From NCBI GenBank assembly GCA_905215195.1, contig CAJMPF010000135.1, positions 1 to 5,309 on the forward strand: a stretch of DNA of 5,309 nucleotides, read 5' to 3'. This document shows, one piece after another, positions 1 to 5,293 of the stretch; within the stretch, counting starts at the first letter, position 1; every line of letters starts with the position of its first letter. Made by a program: the position numbers and the translations under genes. Origin of the DNA: an uncultured bacterium (GTDB lineage Bacteria; Actinomycetota; Coriobacteriia; Coriobacteriales; Coriobacteriaceae). The notes under the pieces are model-generated. The model was not told where the DNA came from and did no database searches. It saw only the letters and a list, made by a program, of their open reading frames with translations.

Positions 1-2878
1 TCTGGATCTCACTGGCGGAGACCAGATACTTGCTTGTCACGCCGAAGCGGGCAGACGCCACCTGCTTGATGGCGGAGTTCTTGGAGTCACCGTTGGCCAG
101 CGGGGTCTCGCGACGCGAATCCTCGCCGCCCTCGCCCGAGTTGGAACGACCGTGCAGGCGGTTCATGGCGATGGCCATGCACTCGTGTGCCTCTTTGCTG
201 ATGGAACCGTACGACATGGCGCCGGTGTTAAAGCGGCGGACGATGTTGAGCGCGGGCTCCACCTCGTCGAGTGCCACCGGAGTGCGGCCGCTGGCATCAA
301 AGTCCAGCAAGTCGCGCAGACGCACGGCACGGCCGGTGCGGTGCAGGCGAGCGCTGTACTCCTTAAAGGTGTCGTAGCTGTCCTCGCGGCAGGCGGTCTG
401 CAGCAAGTAGACGGTCTGCGGATCGATGAGGTGATCCTCGCCGCCGAGCGGGCGCCACTTGGTCAGACCCAGCGTGGGCAGCTGATCGGGAGCCGGGCTC
501 TTAAGGATAGCGAGTGCGGCGTCGTAGCGCTCGTTTTGCTCGCGCTCAACGTCCTCGACACCCATACCGCCCACACGGCTCACCGTGCCGGCGAAGTACG
601 CGTTGACGAACTCCGGAGTGAAGCCCACGGCCTCGAAGATCTGCGCCGAATGGTAGCTCTGCACCGTGGAGATGCCCATCTTGGACATGATGGAGACGAT
701 GCCGGCGGTCGCAGCCTTGTTGTAGTTGGCGATGCCCTGCTCGGCCGTCACGTCCAGGTCGCCGCGTGCCGCCAGATCGCGGATGCACGCATGTGCGTTG
801 TACGGATAGATGCCGCTCGCGGAGTAGCCCACCAGTGCCGCAAAGTCGTGCGGGGATACAGCGTCGCCGCACTCCACCACGATGTCGGCAAAGGTACGCA
901 CGCCGGCGCGGATCAGGTGGTTGTGCACGCAGCCCACGGCGAGCAGTGACGGTACGGGCACCTCGCCCGCAGCGGCACGATCGCTCAACACCACGATGTT
1001 CACGCCGTCGCGGACCGCGGCCTCAACGTCCTCTGCAAGCTGCTTGAGCGCAGCCTGCAGCGCACCCTCGCCGGCATCGCGGCGGTAGACGGCACGGAAA
1101 CGGCGGGTCTTAAAGCCCACGCGGTCGATGGCGCAGATACGCTCGAACTCCTCCTCGCTCAGCAGCGGACGCTCCAGGCGCACCAGCTGACAGGCCGTAC
1201 GGGAGTCCTCGAGCAGGTTGCCGTGGTTGCCCAGGTAGAGCGTGGTCGAGGTGACCATATGCTCGCGAAGAGCATCGATGGGCGGATTCGTGACCTGAGC
1301 GAACAGCTGATAGAAGTAGTCAAAGAACGAACGCGTCTTCTTGGACAGGCAGGCCAGCGGCGCATCGATACCCATCGAGGCGAGCGGCGCCTTGCCCTGC
1401 TGGGCCATGGGACGCACGACCTCGTCAACATCATCCCAGTGATACCCGAGCTTGGCCATGCACACGGCGGCGGGCACCTCGGCATCCTCGGCGGGCGCGG
1501 GCGCGGCGGGCTCATCGAGCGCGTCGACGGTCAGCGTCTCCTCGGCGATCCAATCACGGTAGGGCTTTTCCTTGGCATAGCGGGCGCGCAGCTCGTCGTT
1601 GTAGATGACGCGGCCGCGGGCAAAATCGACCTCGAGCATCTGGCCCGGTCCCAGGCAGCCGCTCGTCAGGATGTTCTCGGGGCTCACCTCGATGGTGCCC
1701 ACCTCGCTTGCCAGCATAAAGCGACCGTCGCGCGTCACATAGTAGCGGGCGGGACGCAGGCCGTTACGGTCGAGGGCGGCACCCAGCGTGCGACCGTCGG
1801 TAAAGGCGATGGCCGCCGGGCCATCCCACGGCTCCATGAGCATGGACTGGTAGGCGTCGTAGGCGCGGCGCTCCTCACTCAGGCTATCGTTGTGGTCCCA
1901 CGGCTCGGGCAACAACATGGACGCGGCACGCGTAAGCGGGCGACCGTTCATGACCAAAAACTCAAGCACGTTGTCCAGAATCGCGGAATCGGAGCCCTCG
2001 CGGTTGATGATGGGCATCACGCGCTCAAGATCGTGCTGCAGCACGGGGCTGTACAGGTTGGGTTCGCGGGCGCGAATCCAGTTGACGTTGCCCTTGAGGG
2101 TGTTGATCTCGCCGTTATGGATGATAAAACGGTTGGGGTGCGCGCGCTCCCAGCTGGGCGTAGTGTTAGTGGAGTAGCGCGAGTGGACGAGCGCCACGGC
2201 CGTCTTGACGGCGGCGTCGTTGAGATCGATGAAGAAGCGGCGCATCTGCGTGGCGACCAGCATGCCCTTGTACACGATGGTGCGCGAGCTCATGGAGCAC
2301 ACATAGAAGATCTTGTCGCGCAGGGCAAACTCGGCGTCGGCCTTCTTCTCGATGGTGCGGCGGCACACGTACAGGCGTCGCTCGAAGGCATCGCCGGCGG
2401 GCGTGTCGTCCGGACGGCCCAGGAAGGCCTGCAAGATGGTGGGCATACAGGCGCGGGCCGTCTCGCCCAGGTCGTGCGGGTCGACCGGCACCTCGCGCCA
2501 AAAGAGCAGCGGCACGCCGGCCTCGGCGCAGCCCTCCTCAAACACGCGGCGGGCATCCTCTACGCCCTTCTCGTCCTGCGGGAAGAACAGCATGGCCACG
2601 CCATAGTCGCCCTCTGCCGGCAGAATCTGGCCACACTTTTGAGCCTCTTTACGGAAAAAGTGATGCGGAACCTGGAACAGGATGCCAGCGCCGTCGCCGG
2701 TGTTCTTCTCGAGTCCTGTGCCGCCGCGGTGCTCCAAGTTGACCAGAATGGACAGCGCATCGTCCAGAATCTGGTGATGGCGCTCACCGTTGATATCGGC
2801 AAGCGCGCCGATGCCACATGCATCGTGATCGAATTCGGGGCGATAAAGGCCCTGCTGCTGAGCGGAATCTGCCTGCAT
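1..2878 (-). CDS. gltB: Glutamate synthase large subunit (GltB), 5' two-thirds, partial
   Basis: This is the large (alpha) chain of cytosolic glutamate synthase, which moves the amide nitrogen of glutamine onto 2-oxoglutarate to give two glutamates. The reading frame is open for 959 codons and leaves the window at the left edge; family members are about 1500 residues, so roughly a third is missing. Residues 1-20 are a short propeptide before Cys21 (DACGIG), the expected N-terminal nucleophile of a class II glutamine amidotransferase. Amidotransferase signatures follow: HRGG and GDGAGI near 50-65, HSRYSTNT from His232 and HNGEIN at 254-259. The central domain follows, with LFAQVTNPPID near residue 520. 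The start of the FMN domain is seen near 880-960 (RFNTGAMSYGSISKEAHE, then SGEGGED, then ARFGVTSKYLV). The Fe-S cysteines expected further on are outside the window. An Ala/Pro-rich linker lies at 455-472. The ATG at 2878 has a strong ribosome binding site 6 nt upstream. No frameshift is seen. gltD may follow off the edge. Confidence 0.97.
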   Translation of the reverse strand, partial: MQADSAQQQGLYRPEFDHDACGIGALADINGERHHQILDDALSILVNLEHRGGTGLEKNTGDGAGILFQVPHHFFRKEAQKCGQILPAEGDYGVAMLFFPQDEKGVEDARRVFEEGCAEAGVPLLFWREVPVDPHDLGETARACMPTILQAFLGRPDDTPAGDAFERRLYVCRRTIEKKADAEFALRDKIFYVCSMSSRTIVYKGMLVATQMRRFFIDLNDAAVKTAVALVHSRYSTNTTPSWERAHPNRFIIHNGEINTLKGNVNWIRAREPNLYSPVLQHDLERVMPIINREGSDSAILDNVLEFLVMNGRPLTRAASMLLPEPWDHNDSLSEERRAYDAYQSMLMEPWDGPAAIAFTDGRTLGAALDRNGLRPARYYVTRDGRFMLASEVGTIEVSPENILTSGCLGPGQMLEVDFARGRVIYNDELRARYAKEKPYRDWIAEETLTVDALDEPAAPAPAEDAEVPAAVCMAKLGYHWDDVDEVVRPMAQQGKAPLASMGIDAPLACLSKKTRSFFDYFYQLFAQVTNPPIDALREHMVTSTTLYLGNHGNLLEDSRTACQLVRLERPLLSEEEFERICAIDRVGFKTRRFRAVYRRDAGEGALQAALKQLAEDVEAAVRDGVNIVVLSDRAAAGEVPVPSLLAVGCVHNHLIRAGVRTFADIVVECGDAVSPHDFAALVGYSASGIYPYNAHACIRDLAARGDLDVTAEQGIANYNKAATAGIVSIMSKMGISTVQSYHSAQIFEAVGFTPEFVNAYFAGTVSRVGGMGVEDVEREQNERYDAALAILKSPAPDQLPTLGLTKWRPLGGEDHLIDPQTVYLLQTACREDSYDTFKEYSARLHRTGRAVRLRDLLDFDASGRTPVALDEVEPALNIVRRFNTGAMSYGSISKEAHECMAIAMNRLHGRSNSGEGGEDSRRETPLANGDSKNSAIKQVASARFGVTSKYLVSASEIQ

Positions 2879-2884
2879 CGCGAT

Positions 2885-2892
2885 CCTCCCCT
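2885..2892 (-). promoter_or_regulatory. Ribosome binding site of gltB
   Basis: Read on the minus strand this is AGGGGAGG, a near-perfect anti-16S match, separated by 6 nt from the ATG at 2878-2876. It settles the gltB start just upstream of the propeptide-Cys21 region. I found no convincing -35/-10 pair for gltB further upstream. Confidence 0.85.
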
Positions 2893-2904
2893 AGATATTT
2901 AGAC

Positions 2905-2916
2905 AGTCAGTTGACT
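2905..2916. repeat. Small inverted repeat in the gltB leader
   Basis: AGTCA-GT-TGACT is a perfect 5-bp dyad 27 bp upstream of the gltB start. It is beside two ACTAGG copies at 2914-2919 and 2923-2928. Placed close to the start of a nitrogen-assimilation gene, it could be a regulator site, but the arms are short and I do not recognise a regulator. It may be chance. Confidence 0.3.
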
Positions 2917-2958
2917 AGGCATACTAGGAGCATAGCCAGCCCGTTGTGTTTCCCGCCC

Positions 2959-2968
2959 GTTTCGAAAC
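2959..2968. repeat. Perfect 10-bp palindrome upstream of gltB
   Basis: GTTTCGAAAC is self-complementary over its full length. It is followed by CGCG-TAA-CGCG at 2972-2982, a second short dyad. Both lie about 80-105 bp upstream of the gltB start, at a plausible distance for an operator or activator site. No known regulator consensus is recognised, and short palindromes of this size can occur by chance. Confidence 0.3.
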
Positions 2969-2978
2969 AATCGCGTAA

Positions 2979-3077
2979 CGCGCGCCCTACGAGTGGGTGC
3001 CGCAGGTGGAGCACGCGCCCGAGGTGTCGATTGAGCCCATCGACAACGCCACGCTCCGCGTGCCGGGCGGTCTGTAA
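2979..3077 (+). pseudogene. Coding-like 3' tail without a start (32 codons plus stop)
   Basis: Between an in-frame TAA at 2976-2978 and a TAA at 3075-3077 lies a stretch that reads like real protein: it starts RAPYEWVPQVEH and ends NATLRVPGGL. About 30 of its 32 codons end in G or C, matching the codon style of the flanking genes, while the DNA around it is noticeably less GC-rich. It has no ATG and no ribosome binding site; only internal GTG codons could start it. I do not recognise the protein. The best reading is the surviving C-terminal end of a gene whose body was deleted or displaced, lying between the gltB leader and the palindrome array. A chance GC-rich open frame cannot be excluded. 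Confidence 0.4.
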
Positions 3078-3093
3078 GCTCACTGCATCTAAC

Positions 3094-3150
3094 ATCTCAA
3101 TCTGTAACAGGAGGAGCCGATTTTGGCGCCTAGATGTTACAGATTGAGAT
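3094..3150. repeat. Palindromic unit 1
   Basis: The outer arms ATCTCAATCTGTAACA (3094-3109) and TGTTACAGATTGAGAT (3135-3150) are perfect 16-bp complements. The 25-nt middle contains a further interrupted stem, AGGAGCC (3112-3118) against GGCGCCT (3125-3131) with one mismatch, around a six-base loop. Confidence 0.85.
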
Positions 3151-3173
3151 TTTCTGCAGGACGGTTTTGGTTT

Positions 3174-3230
3174 GTCTCGATCTGTAACACCTAGGCCCAA
3201 TTTCCATCCCTAGTTGTTACAGATCAAGAC
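3174..3230. repeat. Palindromic unit 2
   Basis: The outer arms 3174-3189 and 3215-3230 pair over 16 bp with one mismatch (C against A at 3178/3226). An inner stem CTAGG (3191-3195) against CCTAG (3209-3213) extends it, leaving a 13-nt loop. It ends about 120 bp upstream of the mntH start codon. Confidence 0.83.
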
Positions 3231-3287
3231 ATTTCGGCAATCCCCTTTCCCCAGCCAATCCAAATACAACAATCTTGTTAGTCTTGG

Positions 3288-3316
3288 TTAACTGTTTGGC
3301 CTAAAACGGGTATCCT
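3288..3316 (+). promoter_or_regulatory. Possible mntH promoter
   Basis: TTAACT (3288-3293) and TATCCT (3311-3316) are 17 bp apart; each matches the sigma-70-type hexamers at four of six positions. Transcription would begin near 3323, giving a leader of about 30 nt. A better pair was not found between the palindromes and the gene, but the match is weak. TTGGTTAAC and TTTGGCCTAA around it faintly recall DtxR/MntR-type boxes without forming a proper dyad. Confidence 0.35.
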
Positions 3317-3341
3317 TTGCGGAGTCAAACAAACGGCACGC

Positions 3342-3346
3342 AGGAG
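3342..3346 (+). promoter_or_regulatory. Ribosome binding site of mntH
   Basis: AGGAG lies 6 nt before the ATG at 3353. This selects that ATG over an in-frame TTG at 3317, which would add 12 residues, overlap the putative promoter and lack a ribosome binding site. Confidence 0.8.
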
Positions 3347-3352
3347 CGCACC

Positions 3353-4609
3353 ATGATCAACCATCTCAAACAACACTTTGGTTCCCGGCGCACCGGTGGT
3401 CACGGAGGCCTAGACATTGCGCGGCATATCGGCCCCGGGTTGCTCGTCACCGTCGGCTTTATCGACCCGGGCAACTGGGCCTCCAATATGGCCGCGGGCT
3501 CGCAGTTTGGCTACGCGCTGCTGTGGATCGTCACGCTGTCCACGATTATGCTCATCGCGTTGCAGCACAACGCGGCGCACCTGGGCATCGCCACGGGCAC
3601 CTGTCTTGCCGAGGCCACGACGCGCCACCTCCCCCGCATCGTGGGACGCGCGGTACTCGCCAGCGCCTATCTCGCGACCATCGCCACCGCCATGGCCGAA
3701 GTCCTGGGCGGTGCAATCGCGCTTCAAATGCTCTTTGGCCTGCCCGTACGCGGCGGCTGCATCATCGTCGCGGCGGCATCGATTGCCATGCTCATGACAA
3801 GCTCCTACAAACGCGCCGAACGCTGGATCATCGCCTTCGTGGGCGTGGTAGGACTCTCGTTTTTGGCCGAGCTCACGCTAGTCAAGGTCGACTGGCCGCA
3901 GGCCGCCGCAAGCTGGATCACACCCAGTATGCCCACCGGCTCGGCCGCGATTATCGTAAGTGTCCTAGGCGCGGTCGTTATGCCCCACAACCTCTTCCTG
4001 CACTCCGAGGTCATCCAATCCATGCACTTCGAAGGCCAAGGCGAGCAGGTTATCGAGGAACGTCTGCGCTACGAGCTCTTCGACACGCTCTTTTCGATGG
4101 GCGTGGGCTGGGCGATCAACTCGGCCATGGTCATCCTGGCCGCAACGACCTTCTTTACGCACGGCATTGTCGTAGACGACCTCGCCGTCGCAGCGGACAC
4201 GCTCTCCCCCATTCTGGGCCCGGCAAGCTCGACCATCTTTGCGGTAGCGCTACTGTTCACGGGACTATCGAGCAGTGTGACGGCGGGCATGGCGGCGGGT
4301 ACCATCGCCGCGGGCATGTTCGATGAGGAATACGACATCCACGACCGACATTCCTCGATCGGGGTGGCGGCCTGTTTCGCCGGCGCAGTGGCGGCGTGTC
4401 TGGCCGTCCCAAATCCTTTTGAAGGTCTCATCTGGAGTCAGGCACTGCTGTCGCTTCAGCTGCCGATTACGGTCTTTGTGCTCATACGGCTCACCAGCTC
4501 ACGCCGTGTCATGGGCAAATACGCCAACCCGCGCCCGCTCAACGCGCTGCTCGTAGGGATCGGCGTCATCGTGACGATTCTTGATGTCGTGTTGTTGACA
4601 GGGATGTAA
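3353..4609 (+). CDS. mntH: Nramp-family divalent metal transporter (MntH type)
   Basis: This 418-residue integral membrane protein is a proton-coupled importer of Mn(II), and probably Fe(II), of the Nramp/SLC11 family. Its length is normal for bacterial members (about 400-450), with around 11 hydrophobic segments. The family signatures are intact: IDPGNW in TM1 (Asp38, Asn41), LQHNAAHLGIATG after TM2, AEVLGGAIAL in TM3 (Glu116) and GAVVMPHNLFLHS in TM6 (Ala207, Met210, His212). Asp, Asn and the TM6 Met are the known metal ligands; keeping the Met argues for a transition-metal carrier over the Mg-transporting Nramp relatives reported in the same bacterial class. TM10 reads TGLSSS, with Leu305 where the GQSS-type Nramps have glutamine. 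The gene stands alone, starts at an ATG with AGGAG 6 nt upstream, and is bracketed by palindromic repeats. Substrate preference among Mn, Fe and other metals is inferred. Confidence 0.92.
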   Translation: MINHLKQHFGSRRTGGHGGLDIARHIGPGLLVTVGFIDPGNWASNMAAGSQFGYALLWIVTLSTIMLIALQHNAAHLGIATGTCLAEATTRHLPRIVGRAVLASAYLATIATAMAEVLGGAIALQMLFGLPVRGGCIIVAAASIAMLMTSSYKRAERWIIAFVGVVGLSFLAELTLVKVDWPQAAASWITPSMPTGSAAIIVSVLGAVVMPHNLFLHSEVIQSMHFEGQGEQVIEERLRYELFDTLFSMGVGWAINSAMVILAATTFFTHGIVVDDLAVAADTLSPILGPASSTIFAVALLFTGLSSSVTAGMAAGTIAAGMFDEEYDIHDRHSSIGVAACFAGAVAACLAVPNPFEGLIWSQALLSLQLPITVFVLIRLTSSRRVMGKYANPRPLNALLVGIGVIVTILDVVLLTGM

Positions 4610-4636
4610 TGGGGCGGGGCACCTACCCAGGCAAAC

Positions 4637-4693
4637 GTCTCGATCTGTAACATCTAGACACGCTTTTGATGTCTAGATGTTACAGATCGAGAT
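4637..4693. repeat. Palindromic unit 3 (perfect 23-bp hairpin)
   Basis: Positions 4638-4660 and 4670-4692 are perfect complements over 23 bp with a 9-nt loop (CGCTTTTGA). It is the only one of the five whose inner arms (TCTAGACA/TGTCTAGA) also pair fully. It starts 27 nt after the mntH stop codon, so it could end or protect the mntH message, although the bases after it (TTATTCC) are a poor U-tract. Confidence 0.87.
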
Positions 4694-4716
4694 TATTCCG
4701 AGGGACAGCTCCGTTT

Positions 4717-4773
4717 GTCTCAATCTGTAACACATAGACCCCGTTTTCACTGCTAGATGTTACAGATTGAGAT
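4717..4773. repeat. Palindromic unit 4
   Basis: Arms 4718-4732 and 4758-4772 are perfect over 15 bp; the outermost pair is G against T. The middle pairs poorly beyond TAG/CTA (4735-4737 with 4753-4755). Its arms are closest to those of unit 1. Confidence 0.84.
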
Positions 4774-4796
4774 CTTCTGCCGGACGGTTTTGGTTT

Positions 4797-4853
4797 GTCT
4801 TGATCTGTAACAAGTGGACCCAATTTCCGCTTCTAGATGTTACGGATTAAGAC
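4797..4853. repeat. Palindromic unit 5
   Basis: Arms 4797-4812 and 4838-4853 pair over 16 positions, two of them G-T wobbles (4806/4844 and 4802/4848). The middle shares CCCAATTTCC with unit 2, its counterpart in the other module. It lies about 65 bp from the terminator of the rubredoxin gene. Confidence 0.82.
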
Positions 4854-4881
4854 AAAAAGTCGGCCGGACTCACGACAGGCA

Positions 4882-4907
4882 GGATCGGCTAACAGCAGCC
4901 GTGATCC
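4882..4907. repeat. Imperfect hairpin between the array and the terminator
   Basis: GGATCGGCT (4882-4890) can pair with AGCC and GATCC (4897-4900, 4903-4907) with a two-base bulge and a six-base loop. It has no U-tract on either strand, so it is not an intrinsic terminator. No function is assigned; the rest of 4854-4920 shows nothing recognisable. Confidence 0.3.
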
Positions 4908-4920
4908 CTTGGGGACGGAT

Positions 4921-4962
4921 AAATCAAAAGGGTCCCGGCCGGAATATCCAGCCGGGACCCTT
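4921..4962 (-). terminator. Intrinsic terminator of the rubredoxin gene
   Basis: Positions 4928-4939 and 4951-4962 are perfect 12-bp complements (AAGGGTCCCGGC), very GC-rich, around an 11-nt loop. Read on the minus strand the stem runs into CCCTTTTGATTT, a good U-tract, 41 nt after the rubredoxin stop codon. The plus-strand side lacks a T-run after the stem, so the terminator mainly acts leftward. Confidence 0.88.
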
Positions 4963-5002
4963 GGACAGAGCTCTGTATGGCTAATCGCCGTGTGTCTACG
5001 AG

Positions 5003-5146
5003 TTACTCCTCGACGAGCTCAAACTCATCGGGGCCGACGCAGCAGACCGGGCATACGTAGTCCTCGGGCAGCTCGGGCGTGTCGACCTCAACCTCGTAAC
5101 CGCAAACGGTGCACACAAACTTATACGTCTTCTTCTCCTCAGCCAT
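5003..5146 (-). CDS. Rubredoxin (small iron electron carrier)
   Basis: This 47-residue protein is a rubredoxin, a cytosolic carrier in which one iron sits between four cysteines; in anaerobes such proteins pass electrons to oxygen- and peroxide-reducing enzymes. Both knuckles are visible: CTVCGY (Cys12, Cys15) and CPVCCVGPDEFE (Cys32, Cys35). The usual second-knuckle pattern is CPxCG, so Cys36 in place of glycine is unusual and gives a fifth cysteine. Tyr30 stands where many rubredoxins have tryptophan before the second knuckle. It is slightly shorter than the common 52-54 residues, with a compact middle and an acidic C-terminus. The ATG at 5146 follows GAGAGGAG by 6 nt. It forms a single-gene unit with its own promoter and terminator. 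The partner enzyme is not in the window. Confidence 0.9.
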   Translation of the reverse strand: MAEEKKTYKFVCTVCGYEVEVDTPELPEDYVCPVCCVGPDEFELVEE

Positions 5147-5152
5147 GATGTT

Positions 5153-5160
5153 CTCCTCTC
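5153..5160 (-). promoter_or_regulatory. Ribosome binding site of the rubredoxin gene
   Basis: Read on the minus strand this is GAGAGGAG, ending 6 nt before the ATG at 5146-5144. The good match and spacing support a real gene despite its small size. Confidence 0.83.
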
Positions 5161-5189
5161 GAACGTGACTGCTGGTGTACTTGCTTATT

Positions 5190-5217
5190 AGTATATATTC
5201 TCAATAACATAATGCAA
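5190..5217 (-). promoter_or_regulatory. Promoter of the rubredoxin gene
   Basis: On the minus strand TTGCAT (5217-5212) and TATACT (5195-5190) are spaced by 16 bp in the most AT-rich stretch of the window. Transcription would start near 5183, giving a leader of roughly 37 nt. TTATT/AATAA half-sites (5208-5186 region) flank the -10 and could be an operator, but the arms are only 5 bp. Confidence 0.65.
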
Positions 5218-5293
5218 GTATTTTTAGAACATTTCTAGCCTTGATACGACGAGGCCTTGATTATCGACTTTATCCGAACACCTCCCACATTCA

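Larger units (their letters stand above)
3094..3230. repeat. Two-palindrome module upstream of mntH (units 1 and 2)
   Basis: Two 57-bp inverted-repeat units (3094-3150 and 3174-3230) are joined by a 23-nt linker (3151-3173) carrying GGACGGTTTTGGTTT. A second copy of this whole 137-bp module lies at 4717-4853, with the same length, order and orientation; by eye about four-fifths of positions match. The module resembles REP/BIME-type intergenic repeats in layout, but the sequence is not a family I can name. Confidence 0.85.
4637..4853. repeat. Three-palindrome array downstream of mntH (units 3-5)
   Basis: Three 57-bp inverted-repeat units start at 4637, 4717 and 4797, an exact 80-bp period with 23-nt linkers. 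Units 4 and 5 with their linker correspond one-to-one to units 1 and 2; their linkers agree at 21 of 23 positions. The linker between units 3 and 4 is more diverged but equally long and also ends in GTTT. The array fills the gap between convergently transcribed mntH and the rubredoxin gene. Confidence 0.86.

Noticed and set aside
1223..2902. A 559-codon open frame on the plus strand opposite gltB, and a 265-codon one at 152-949
   Set aside because: Both are antisense shadows of the GC-rich gltB frame. The minus-strand translation carries glutamate synthase motifs throughout, while these show no recognisable domains.
2907..3200. A 97-codon minus-strand frame across the gltB upstream region
   Set aside because: It runs through palindrome unit 1 and part of unit 2 and antisense to the coding-like tail; there is no ribosome binding site or protein-like composition.
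3280..3310. DtxR/MntR box upstream of mntH
   Set aside because: TTGGTTAAC and TTTGGCCTAA each resemble a half-site, but they do not form an inverted repeat with the right spacing, so no operator is called.
3317..3352. Upstream TTG start for mntH adding 12 residues
   Set aside because: There is no ribosome binding site before it and it overlaps the likely promoter; the ATG at 3353 has AGGAG at ideal spacing and begins close to the first membrane segment.
3523..4326. A 267-codon plus-strand frame inside mntH
   Set aside because: It is very rich in Arg, His and Gly and overlaps the clear transporter frame: a typical out-of-frame shadow.
4637..4853. CRISPR array
   Set aside because: The repeats are long palindromes with variable centres and the 23-nt linkers are conserved, the opposite of unique spacers between identical repeats. 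No cas genes are seen.
3094..4853. Integron attC sites (57-bp palindromes)
   Set aside because: The length fits, but the RYYYAAC/GTTRRRY core boxes are not present (the arms give GTTACAG), the units come as fixed-spacing pairs, and no integrase or cassette structure is visible.
4837..5148. A 103-codon plus-strand frame opposite the rubredoxin gene
   Set aside because: It crosses the terminator hairpin and lies antisense to a gene with clear cysteine motifs, ribosome binding site and promoter.
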